From: JABFSS01 sp964449445
Lineage (GTDB): Bacteria; Patescibacteriota; Gracilibacteria; Peribacterales; Peribacteraceae
NCBI GenBank assembly: GCA_964449445.1
Contig: CAYUZT010000009.1
Span: forward strand, 1-64,000
DNA: 64,000 bases
Reading direction: 5' to 3'
Shown piece after piece: positions 15,380 to 22,495 of this stretch (position 1 is the stretch's first letter; each line of letters begins with the position of its first letter). Made by a program: the position numbers and the translations under genes. The notes under the pieces are model-generated. The model was not told the origin of the DNA. It saw nothing but the letters and a program-made list of their open reading frames with translations, and searched no databases.

Positions 15380-17014
15380 ATGACCGGCCAAACATTCGAG
15401 CCGACTGCTCGGGAAATGGAGCTTCGTAAAAAACTGGGCATCGACGGAGAGCCGAAGCTGCACCCAATCTTGCGCTTCATGCAGCATGCTGCGTTCTGGC
15501 AGCACTGGACACTGCATAAGCGGCTATGCGACAAAACCGGCAAGTCGATCATCTCCGTTTTTCCGGAGAATTGCCCGTACCCGGTATGGCATAAAGATGA
15601 ATGGATGAAGCATGCCAATCCTCCGGCTTCTGCATTTGATGCTTCACTCGAATTCTTCCCGCAGCTCCTGGAACTCTTCCGGCGGTGTCCCATTCCACAC
15701 AATCTGGGAGCGGGCAATGAGAACTGCGAATACACCGACGACTGGTGGTACTGCAAAAATTGCTACCTCTGTCACTCCGGTGTGGAATGCCAAGATTTGC
15801 GCTACTGCTACCGCACCATTCGGGTCCGTGACTCTCAGTACTGCGTCTTCTCCTTCGATAGCGACAAATGCGTAGATCTCATCAACAGCCACACCTGCAA
15901 TCGCGTCCTGTACGGCTATAACTGTTGGCAATGCCGTGATTCTGCCTTCCTGTATGACTGCCGCAACTGCAGCAACTGTTTGTTCTCTACGAATCTCCGA
16001 AACAAATCCTACTGCATCCGAAACCTGCAACTCACCAAACAAGAGTATGAACAGCAGGTGAGCTCATGGGACTTCCGCTCACGGACACACTACGAACGAG
16101 CAAAAGAAGAATTTCACAAAATGCTTCGTGAGCGCGCGTGGCACCGCGCACTCTTTATTGATCGATCGGAAAACGCACAGGGGAATTACCTGGATGAATG
16201 CAAGGACTGCGATAATGCGTTCTTCCTGACCAATCGCATGCAAGATTGCGTCAATGTGCTGCGCGGCGGGGAAGGGTGCCTTGACTGCTTGGATGCCGTG
16301 AGTCCGTACAGCTCGGAATTAGTTTTCAATTCCACATTGCCGCAAGATAGTAGTTACGACATCCGCAGCTGCTGCGACATGATCCAGTGCAAGTGGATGG
16401 AATACTGCGCGCACTGCTACCAATGCGAACATTGCTTTGGCTGCTGCGGACTTGTTGGCAAGAAATATCACCTGTTCAACAGAGAGTTCTCCCCCGAAGA
16501 GTACGAGAAGCGCAAGGCGGATATTATCACTCACCTCAAGAAAACCGAGGAATATGGCGACTTTTTTCCAGGCTCCTTCGCAGCATCACCCTATCAAGAA
16601 AGCCTCGCCGACTTCTACTGGCCTCTCACGAAAGAACAAGCGGAGCGATATGGTTTCTGGTTACGCACGACCAAAGATAACCGAACAGTCGAAGCAGTAG
16701 ATGCATCTGCGATTCCCGATCGCAGTGATGACGCTTCCGAAGATTTGTCGCAGAAAATTTTCTGGGATGCCACTGCAGAGCGTCCGTTCCAAATTCAGCC
16801 GCCTGACATTGCATTTGCGGAAGATCTCAAAGTTCCTCTTCCGTACACCTACTACATGCGACGCTTGCAGGAGAACTTCCGTCTGATTCCCTTCAATGGA
16901 ACATTGCGAACGGCAACATGCGGAAAGTGTGCCAAGCAGGTGCAAACCGGATGGCCACGCGAGTACGACGGGCGGATTCTGTGTGAAGAGTGTTATTTGG
17001 AAGAGGTTTACTGA
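15380..17014 (+). CDS. cysteine-rich multi-CxxC protein (CPR family), copy 2
   Basis: 544 residues, about 36 cysteines, homologous to copy 1 along its length: KRLCDKTGKSIISVFPENCPYPVW, the CxxC array (YCKNCYLCHSGVEC, YDCRNCSNCLF), motif units NLRNKSYCIRNLQLTKQEY and CFGCCGLVGKKYHLFNREFSPEEY, and a C-terminal ribbon CGKC...CEEC. The N-terminal zinc ribbon of copy 1 is degenerate here: the CPDC position reads HPIL. Copy 2 therefore keeps the solenoid and C-terminal ribbon but has lost one metal site. Its stop overlaps the stop of the convergent peptidase by 7 bp. Function unknown. Confidence 0.85.
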   Translation: MTGQTFEPTAREMELRKKLGIDGEPKLHPILRFMQHAAFWQHWTLHKRLCDKTGKSIISVFPENCPYPVWHKDEWMKHANPPASAFDASLEFFPQLLELFRRCPIPHNLGAGNENCEYTDDWWYCKNCYLCHSGVECQDLRYCYRTIRVRDSQYCVFSFDSDKCVDLINSHTCNRVLYGYNCWQCRDSAFLYDCRNCSNCLFSTNLRNKSYCIRNLQLTKQEYEQQVSSWDFRSRTHYERAKEEFHKMLRERAWHRALFIDRSENAQGNYLDECKDCDNAFFLTNRMQDCVNVLRGGEGCLDCLDAVSPYSSELVFNSTLPQDSSYDIRSCCDMIQCKWMEYCAHCYQCEHCFGCCGLVGKKYHLFNREFSPEEYEKRKADIITHLKKTEEYGDFFPGSFAASPYQESLADFYWPLTKEQAERYGFWLRTTKDNRTVEAVDASAIPDRSDDASEDLSQKIFWDATAERPFQIQPPDIAFAEDLKVPLPYTYYMRRLQENFRLIPFNGTLRTATCGKCAKQVQTGWPREYDGRILCEECYLEEVY

Positions 17015-18087
17015 AGCTCCTTCAACAACCTCCTATTCATCTCCACATGTTGCTCCAGTGAACGTAGCGAGATCCATTCGCCCGCACCGTGCAGATCACC
17101 GCCTTTGGGGCCGTAGAGGAATGCCGGGATGCCGCGCGTGGTAAAGGCTCTCGCATCGGAGGAGCCGTTCTCACGACGGATGGGTACAGACTGCCCCGTC
17201 ACTTCTTCCACAATCCGCCTGATCGTCTGTACCATCGGATGGTTGGGGTCGCAGTACATGGGATCGGCATCCACGATGAACTCGAGACGGAATCCGGCAG
17301 GAATGTGCTGAGAGAGGAGCTTCAACGCTTCTGCGGGTCTTTTGCATACGGTGGGTGGAAAACGCACGTCGAGCACACAGGTTGCTTCATCGGGGATGCG
17401 ATTGAGCGCATCACTGCCTCGTAGCTGCGTCGGCGTGACGGTCATCTGCCAGTCATGCTCTGTTCCCGGGGGAAATTGTTGTTGAAGTTTCTGAAGAAGC
17501 CCCGAGAGTTCGGAAATGGGATTCTCACTCCTCCACGGCTCCGCAGCGTGTCCCCCCTTCCCCTCCGCGATCAATCGCGCCCACACGGCACCTTTGAGTT
17601 CGGTCACGATACCTTCGGCTTCGCCGGTATCGGGAGTAAATGCGACCGGAAACTCTCCGAGGATGTTCTGATCGAGCAATGAGGGTGGTCCGTAGCCACC
17701 CGTTTCTTCGTCGCTCGTAAAGAGAACGCTCACGGGAGGAACAGATCCCTGCTCGCACGCCTCGCGGTACGCGAGAAGGAACGTGAGATCCGCGCCCTTC
17801 ATGTCCTTCACACCACGGCCGTACGCTTTGTCACCGTCGATACGCAGTGTGAATTGCTCGTCGGAACCCGGCACGACATCCGCGTGACCGAACCACAAAA
17901 GTTTTGGATGCGGGTGTTTGAGGAAGAGATACGGCGATCCTTTTACGTCTCCGGTGATCAGCGGGAGACCCGCGCGAGAGAGGAATGTTTCCTGGATCCA
18001 CGCGAGACATTTTTTCTTTTCAGCAACATTGTTCCCCACGGTGCGGAAAGAAACGATCGTCCTGAGGAGCTGTGCGAGCGAATCCAT
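17008..18087 (-). CDS. M20-family metallopeptidase (DapE/ArgE-like)
   Basis: 359 residues. M20 enzymes hydrolyse amide bonds of small N-acyl amino acids or dipeptides with two zinc ions. Seen: LLWFGHADVVPG (first zinc histidine), GRGVKDMKGADL (bridging aspartate), SDEETGGYG (general base and zinc glutamate), PDTGEAEG, GKGGHAAEP in the lid domain, and the late zinc histidine in GGDLHGAGEWI. Length is typical. Motifs do not separate DapE from ArgE or a dipeptidase. The start at 18087 (MDSLAQLLRTIVSF) is preferred over 18126 because homologous proteins begin there. A terminator for the upstream lysine-rich gene lies between the two. Confidence 0.88.
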   Translation of the reverse strand: MDSLAQLLRTIVSFRTVGNNVAEKKKCLAWIQETFLSRAGLPLITGDVKGSPYLFLKHPHPKLLWFGHADVVPGSDEQFTLRIDGDKAYGRGVKDMKGADLTFLLAYREACEQGSVPPVSVLFTSDEETGGYGPPSLLDQNILGEFPVAFTPDTGEAEGIVTELKGAVWARLIAEGKGGHAAEPWRSENPISELSGLLQKLQQQFPPGTEHDWQMTVTPTQLRGSDALNRIPDEATCVLDVRFPPTVCKRPAEALKLLSQHIPAGFRLEFIVDADPMYCDPNHPMVQTIRRIVEEVTGQSVPIRRENGSSDARAFTTRGIPAFLYGPKGGDLHGAGEWISLRSLEQHVEMNRRLLKELQ

Positions 18088-18124
18088 AAAAAAGATGATA
18101 GAGAGATTTTGGCCTCCAATCAAC

Positions 18125-18155
18125 AAAAAAACCGCGCATCCGTTCGGCTGCGCGG
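18125..18155 (-). terminator. intrinsic terminator after the lysine-rich gene
   Basis: Stem CCGCGCA/TGCGCGG (18132-18138 with 18149-18155) followed on the minus strand by a run of seven T (18131-18125). Confidence 0.8.
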
Positions 18156-18173
18156 CTTGGAGGCGCTGGCGGA

Positions 18174-18242
18174 TTACCTCCTGCGCTTCTTCTTCGTCGT
18201 CTTTTTCTTCTTCTTATGTGCCTTCTTCTTTTTCTTGACCAT
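18174..18242 (-). CDS. 22-residue lysine/arginine-only-type basic peptide
   Basis: Translation begins MVKKKKKAH and ends TTKKKRRR; 17 of 22 residues are lysine, arginine or histidine. It sits alone between a possible promoter region and a good intrinsic terminator, which argues for a real transcription unit. Comparable tiny basic proteins elsewhere bind rRNA or DNA (for example the ribosomal Thx-type peptides); that role is inference. The sequence is too simple for homology. Confidence 0.5.
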   Translation of the reverse strand: MVKKKKKAHKKKKKTTKKKRRR

Positions 18243-18356
18243 AGAAGAGTGGGGAAGGAAGTAAAACTTTCCTCCAACTGTACTGAGAAAGTTTTTGCTT
18301 GTGAAGAAAATCATCGAGCGTGAAAAGAAAAATGTGCTGTTGTAAAAATATATTTT

Positions 18357-19568
18357 TTACGCATCACTCAACCGATGTCCGAGTTTTTCCTTCTTCGTTT
18401 TCAAATATTTTTTCTGCAGGTCCGTCGCGGCGCTCATTTCGATCGGCAACTGATCGATGATGTGCAGTCCGTATCCTTCCAGTCCGATTACTTTCTTCGG
18501 ATTGTTCGTGAGGAGACGAAGCTTGCCGATCCCGAGGTCCTTGAGGATCTGCGCGCCGATGCCGTAGGTCCGTAAATCCACGGGGAGTCCAAGCCGTTCG
18601 TTCGCTTCTACGGTATCCAGGCCATGACGGCGCTGGAGGTCGTACGCCTTGATTTTGTTCGTGAGTCCCGCGCCGCGGCCTTCCTGACGAAGGTAGAGCA
18701 GCACGCCCGTTCCTTCCTCCGCGATGCGCTGCATGGCCTGCTGCAACTGATGACCGCAATCGCAATGCGCCGAGCCGAATGCATCGCCGGTCAGGCATTC
18801 GGAGTGCACGCGGACGAGCGCGGGGTGGAGAGCCGTGATGGTTCCCTTCACAAGCGCCACGTGCTCGCGATCATGGAGCACGTCACGGTAGACGTTGACG
18901 GTCCAGAGTCCCGTATTCGTTTCGAGTTCAGATTGAGCCTCCAACCGTACCAGCGTCTCATGCCGGCATCTCCACGCGATCAAATCGGCAATGGAGATGA
19001 CGGGAATATCGTGCTCCTGCGCGAACGTGGTAATGGCCGGGAGCCGCATCATTGTGCCGTCATCATGCATCAATTCACTCAGCACTCCTCCGCTGCGCAT
19101 GCCTGCAAGTCGGCACAAGTCCATAGCTGCCTCCGTATGGCCAGCGCGGACAAGGACTCCCCCATCCTGCGCGCGAAGCGGGAAGATGTGGCCGGGATGG
19201 CGCAAATCTTCCGGGCGCGCGACCGGATTGATGGAAACACGGATCGTCTGCGCACGATCGGCGGCGGAAATACCAGTGGTGATGCCCTCTGCGGCATCAA
19301 TGCTGATGGTGAAGGGTGTGCCGAGCCGCGACGTGTTCTTGGAGACCATCGGCGGCAGTTGGAGCTGGTCGGCAATGTCGTTACTCAGCGGCAAGCACAC
19401 GACGCCACCAGTGTGGCGAATCATGAACGCCATCTTCTCCGCCGTCATATGCTCAGCGGCCAAAATCAAATCCCCTTCGTTCTCGCGCTGCTCGTCGTCG
19501 GTCACGATCACGAAGAGGCCGGCGCGAAGGGCGTCCAAAGCCTGAGGGATAGTTGCGAGAGGAGTCAT
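18357..19568 (-). CDS. ribBA: bifunctional 3,4-dihydroxy-2-butanone-4-phosphate synthase / GTP cyclohydrolase II
   Basis: 403 residues. It makes both precursors of riboflavin: DHBP from ribulose 5-phosphate and the pyrimidine from GTP. N-terminal DHBP synthase: DDEQRENEGDLILAAEH, FMIRHTGGVVCLPL, GHTEAAMDLCRLAG. C-terminal cyclohydrolase II: the zinc site CLTGDAFGSAHCDC, YLRQEGRGAGLTNKI, RTYGIGAQILKDLGI and LLTNNPKK. Both domains are complete. The start at 19568 (MTPLATIPQAL) matches the family. It lies downstream of ribE, ribH and an SLH gene on the same strand; a 170-bp repeat-rich gap separates it from the SLH gene, so co-transcription is uncertain. Confidence 0.96.
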   Translation of the reverse strand: MTPLATIPQALDALRAGLFVIVTDDEQRENEGDLILAAEHMTAEKMAFMIRHTGGVVCLPLSNDIADQLQLPPMVSKNTSRLGTPFTISIDAAEGITTGISAADRAQTIRVSINPVARPEDLRHPGHIFPLRAQDGGVLVRAGHTEAAMDLCRLAGMRSGGVLSELMHDDGTMMRLPAITTFAQEHDIPVISIADLIAWRCRHETLVRLEAQSELETNTGLWTVNVYRDVLHDREHVALVKGTITALHPALVRVHSECLTGDAFGSAHCDCGHQLQQAMQRIAEEGTGVLLYLRQEGRGAGLTNKIKAYDLQRRHGLDTVEANERLGLPVDLRTYGIGAQILKDLGIGKLRLLTNNPKKVIGLEGYGLHIIDQLPIEMSAATDLQKKYLKTKKEKLGHRLSDA

Positions 19569-19584
19569 TGGAAGTGGAAGTATA

Positions 19585-19738
19585 GACGAAAAGAAGCCAA
19601 AGATGCCAACGAAGCCCACGAGGCCAAGGAAAAAGAAACTGAGGAATGTCAGGAATACAAGGAAACAAAAGAAATCTTTGCCATCGTTTGTTTCCTTTTC
19701 GTTGGCATCCTTGGCATCTCTGTCTTCCTTGGCTTCCT
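19585..19738. repeat. imperfect inverted repeat of AAGCCAAAGATGCCAACGAAG type
   Basis: The left half (from about 19594) has GCCAAAGATGCCAACGAAGCC-like units. The right half (about 19687-19738) has their complement (CGTTGGCATCCTTGGCATC). It fills the gap between ribBA and the SLH gene. Confidence 0.55.
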
Positions 19739-19739
19739 T

Positions 19740-21176
19740 TTATTTTATCTGAATCGAATACGTCTGTTTTGCGCTGAGCGGCATCCCATGCCGCACGCTC
19801 ACCATATAGGTTCCCGGCGGATACAGGTAGCGCAGACCGCATTCGGGACCTTTGAAGCCGAATTGGTCCACGTCATCCAGCGGGTAGATAAGGCAGCCGA
19901 GCGTATCGGTGCTGCTGATGCGCATGAGCATTTCGCGCCCGCCGTCATCGACGGTTTTCGTGTCTTTCGGAATGGTGAACTTGAACCAATCTTCCAGGTC
20001 CGCAGTATCCAGACTGTCGGAGCGGGCCTGTCCCAGCGGCAGTACCCCCGCCTGTGAGAAGCCGTCATTGCCGTCGCCCTTTGTCTGCTTTACCGACACC
20101 GTGAACGCCGGAGCCAGTTTCTCGGGCTCCAGCTGCAATCGCCACGACCCCGGCGAGAGCGCCGCGCGGATCATGCAATTTTTTCCATCCTGGAATCCCA
20201 GGTAATACTCCTGGCTGAAGCCGCTGCGTCCCAAGTGATACAGCCGGCAAGTGAGCGAACCGTTGTTCCATTCGGTGATCGACGCAAGGACATCCACCAC
20301 AACCACGGAATCGATGATGGAAAATTCATACGAGAAGGGAATCTTGCCGTCGAAGTTCCTCTTATCCGAGAAGGGAACCGTGACGCTCTGCGTGTTTGCC
20401 TGCGCGCGCTCGAGAGCCCTCTGTTCCTGTTGAATGGTGCGGAGCGCCGCGGCGGCACGCCGTTCGATTTCCGTGAGACCTGCGGCAATTGCGTCGGCAG
20501 CCGCTGGAGTCACGCTGCTGGCCGCGGACGATGCAGCGGCAAATTGTGCGGCGCGCTTGATGGGAATGGCATTCCAGATGTACGCAGCGGCCTCGCCCCG
20601 TTCCAGGATCTGGTTGGGACGGAACGTGTCGCCATCCTGGCCTTCAATCGGAAGAATCTTGAGCGCGAGCGCCGTGTGAATGTAGCGAACATGCCAGTCC
20701 GCGGGGGCGATGTCGCGGTACATCTTCACCGTGGCAGTGAGATCTGCTTCCGCAATATTGAACACGGCGATCGTCAGCTTGATCGCCTCGGCGCGCGTCA
20801 CCGGCTGGCCCGGCTTGAAGGAGCGTTTTCCATCGGCGGCAACGTACCCTTTCACATAGCCCTTCGCCGTGGCGTCGCAGACCGTGAACTCGTACCAGCT
20901 TGTTTCCTCCACATCTTCAAAACATCCGCCCGCGCGCTCCGGCGTGATCTTGGCCGCGCGGTAGAGCATCGCGAGCATCGCCGCTCTGTTCACGGGATCA
21001 TGGGGACGGAACGTGCCATCCGGATTCCCGCCGATCACGCCAAGGTCTGTGAGCTCCTCGACGGCATCTGCATGGGGATAATTACTGGGGACATCGGGAA
21101 AACGGATCGCAATCGTCGCAAGCGGAAGAAGGAGAAGTATCGCCGCAAGGAAAAGAGTGGATCGGGGGCGCATCAC
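19740..21176 (-). CDS. SLH-domain surface protein with C-terminal beta domains
   Basis: 478 residues. Signal peptide (about 1-24, TLFLAAILLLLPLATIA), then three SLH repeats: FPDVPSNYPHADAVEELTDLG, CFEDVEETSWYEFTVCDATAKG and the third around YRDIAPADWHVRYIHTALAL. A helical, alanine/serine-rich linker with a coiled-coil (AAALRTIQQEQRALERAQ) follows. The C-terminal half (about 270-478) has beta-domain features, including a stretch like bacterial pre-peptidase C-terminal domains (EDWFKFTIPKD, YLYPPGTYMVSVRHG). Inference: an S-layer-anchored surface protein. It sits between ribH and ribBA. Confidence 0.8.
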   Translation of the reverse strand: MMRPRSTLFLAAILLLLPLATIAIRFPDVPSNYPHADAVEELTDLGVIGGNPDGTFRPHDPVNRAAMLAMLYRAAKITPERAGGCFEDVEETSWYEFTVCDATAKGYVKGYVAADGKRSFKPGQPVTRAEAIKLTIAVFNIAEADLTATVKMYRDIAPADWHVRYIHTALALKILPIEGQDGDTFRPNQILERGEAAAYIWNAIPIKRAAQFAAASSAASSVTPAAADAIAAGLTEIERRAAAALRTIQQEQRALERAQANTQSVTVPFSDKRNFDGKIPFSYEFSIIDSVVVVDVLASITEWNNGSLTCRLYHLGRSGFSQEYYLGFQDGKNCMIRAALSPGSWRLQLEPEKLAPAFTVSVKQTKGDGNDGFSQAGVLPLGQARSDSLDTADLEDWFKFTIPKDTKTVDDGGREMLMRISSTDTLGCLIYPLDDVDQFGFKGPECGLRYLYPPGTYMVSVRHGMPLSAKQTYSIQIK

Positions 21177-21197
21177 GGGGCAATTGGCTCGAATGGT

Positions 21198-21224
21198 ATA
21201 TTGAACAATTCAATTGTTCAATAT
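21198..21224. repeat. 27-bp perfect palindrome
   Basis: ATATTGAACAATT, one central base, then its exact complement. It lies between the ribH stop and the SLH gene start; no T-run follows, so it is not a typical terminator. Confidence 0.6.
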
Positions 21225-21225
21225 C

Positions 21226-21702
21226 TCAGGAACGCAGCTTCTCGATCTGCGCAAGCGAATGTAGCACCGACGCAGCCGCCTCCCCTCCTTTGTTATCTGC
21301 ACCTGATGATCGCACCTTCGCCTGCTCCACGTCCTTCACATACAAGACTTCGAACGCAAACGGGACGCCGTATTGTACCTGCACGTCCATAATGCCCCGT
21401 GCGGTTTCCCTGGCGATCAGTTCGGCATGGTGTGTTTCCCCCTCCACGATGATTCCGAGTCCGATGAGCGCGTCGACTTTCTTTTCAAACGTCAGCACTG
21501 CGCCGATCAGCGGTATTTCAAACGATCCCGGGACCGGATATTCCGTGATGTTCTTGGGCGCAACTCCCGCCTTGAGCAGCACACCTTTCGCTCTTTGAAT
21601 AAGTTTTCCCACTTCTTCCATATAGAAGGAGGAGTGGACGATGCCAATCCGCCACGCAGGATTCGCTTGTATTGCCGAGGTGGGTTTCTTCTCAGTACGC
21701 AT
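21226..21702 (-). CDS. ribH: 6,7-dimethyl-8-ribityllumazine synthase
   Basis: 158 residues. RibH condenses the DHBP made by RibBA with the ribitylaminopyrimidine to give lumazine. Seen: RIGIVHSSFYMEEV (aromatic-binding strand), VPGSFEIPLIGAVL, and GIIVEGETHHAELIARE with the catalytic histidine. The later segments GIMDVQVQYGVPFAFEVL and GGEAAASVLHSL are also in place. Length is normal for the 60-mer-type enzyme. The ATG at 21702 overlaps the end of ribE by 11 bp, so translation is probably coupled. Confidence 0.95.
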   Translation of the reverse strand: MRTEKKPTSAIQANPAWRIGIVHSSFYMEEVGKLIQRAKGVLLKAGVAPKNITEYPVPGSFEIPLIGAVLTFEKKVDALIGLGIIVEGETHHAELIARETARGIMDVQVQYGVPFAFEVLYVKDVEQAKVRSSGADNKGGEAAASVLHSLAQIEKLRS

Positions 21703-22309
21703 GTGGCTTTTCGGGGAAGAGTGAGTGCAGGGACCTGACCAGTATATCTGTTTCAAGATTCACACGGTCTCCTTTCTTGAGAGACCCAAGCGTCGTGTTC
21801 TTGAGCGTATGGGGAATCAGCGCAATCGTCACTTCACTGCCTTTGATCGATGCAATCGTCAGGGAAACTCCATCAATCGCAATAGAACCCTTCGGGATGA
21901 CGAAACGGACAGAGGACAGAGGACAGAGGACAGTAAGCAGAACTCTGTCCGTTGTCCGTTGTACTCTGTCCACTTTTCCCATTACTTCTACATGTCCTTG
22001 TACGACATGTCCCTCAAACCGATCCGTCGCTTGCATCGCGCGTTCCAGATTCACCAGGTCCCCTTTTTTGAGCGACCCGAGCGTTGTCTTTTTTTTCGTT
22101 TCATCCACCACATCGAATTCCATCGAGGTTTTCGTGAGTTTCACGACAGAAAGGCACACTCCTGACACGCTCACGCTGGAACCGATGTTCAGATCGGTGA
22201 AGATTCTCGGACGCTCGATAACTAGACGCATGTCTTCGACGTGCGATCGGCGGGTCAAAGACCCGCGGCTATGGACTACGCCCGTTGATTCGATGATTCC
22301 GGTGAACAT
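21692..22309 (-). CDS. ribE: riboflavin synthase alpha chain
   Basis: 205 residues. It dismutates two lumazines to riboflavin. Both beta-barrel repeats are present: MFTGIIESTGVV...SVSGVCLSVV and EGHVVQGHVEV...KGSIAIDGVSLTI. Odd: residues after VVH are encoded by a GCGGGTC-AAA-GACCCGC palindrome (22250-22266). A strand of the second barrel (about VQRTTDRVLLTVLCPLSSV) is encoded by a GGACAGAGGACAG repeat tract (21906-21972) with no net length change. The core motifs are intact, so it is probably active. A TATACT box lies about 10 nt upstream. I see no FMN riboswitch. Confidence 0.93.
   Translation of the reverse strand: MFTGIIESTGVVHSRGSLTRRSHVEDMRLVIERPRIFTDLNIGSSVSVSGVCLSVVKLTKTSMEFDVVDETKKKTTLGSLKKGDLVNLERAMQATDRFEGHVVQGHVEVMGKVDRVQRTTDRVLLTVLCPLSSVRFVIPKGSIAIDGVSLTIASIKGSEVTIALIPHTLKNTTLGSLKKGDRVNLETDILVRSLHSLFPEKPHAY
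21906..21972. repeat. GGACAGAGGACAG-type repeat inside ribE
   Basis: AGGACAG units and their complement (CTGTCC) form an inverted tract within coding sequence. The same family occurs at 59307-59392. Confidence 0.7.
22250..22266. repeat. GCGGGTC hairpin inside ribE
   Basis: GCGGGTC-AAA-GACCCGC perfect stem with a three-base loop. The same stem recurs inside the methyltransferase gene at 60021-60037. Confidence 0.7.
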
Positions 22310-22406
22310 GGAAGGAAATAGTATAAGGAAGTGATGGTGAACTGAATACACCTCGGTCACTTTGGTTCCCTCGGTCCCTTCGGTCCCCTTTTTCTGACCT
22401 TAACCC

Positions 22407-22435
22407 TAGACAGCCGGCGATTTTCCTGCTACGCT
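22407..22435 (+). promoter_or_regulatory. promoter upstream of uvrA
   Basis: TAGACA (22407-22412), 17-bp spacer, TACGCT (22430-22435). It precedes the terminator-like leader of uvrA. Confidence 0.5.
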
Positions 22436-22437
22436 TA

Positions 22438-22480
22438 GGCTTCGCGAAGCCCCCGAGCGCAGTGGAGGGGCTTTTTTGTT
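22438..22480 (+). promoter_or_regulatory. terminator-containing leader of uvrA
   Basis: GGCTTCGCGAAGCC (22438-22451) is a self-complementary hairpin that overlaps AAGCCCC (22447-22453). AAGCCCC can instead pair with GGGGCTT (22467-22473), followed by TTTTGTTGTT. The two hairpins exclude each other, and the second looks like an intrinsic terminator only 23 nt before the uvrA ATG. Confidence 0.5.
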
Positions 22481-22495
22481 GTTCCACGAATTCCT

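Noticed and set aside
17854..18264. Plus-strand frame opposite the M20 start and lysine-rich gene
   Set aside because: Its phenylalanine-rich end is the antisense of the lysine codons and terminator.
22310..22495. FMN riboswitch upstream of ribE
   Set aside because: None of the conserved RFN-element blocks is present; the space holds simple repeats and the uvrA promoter region.
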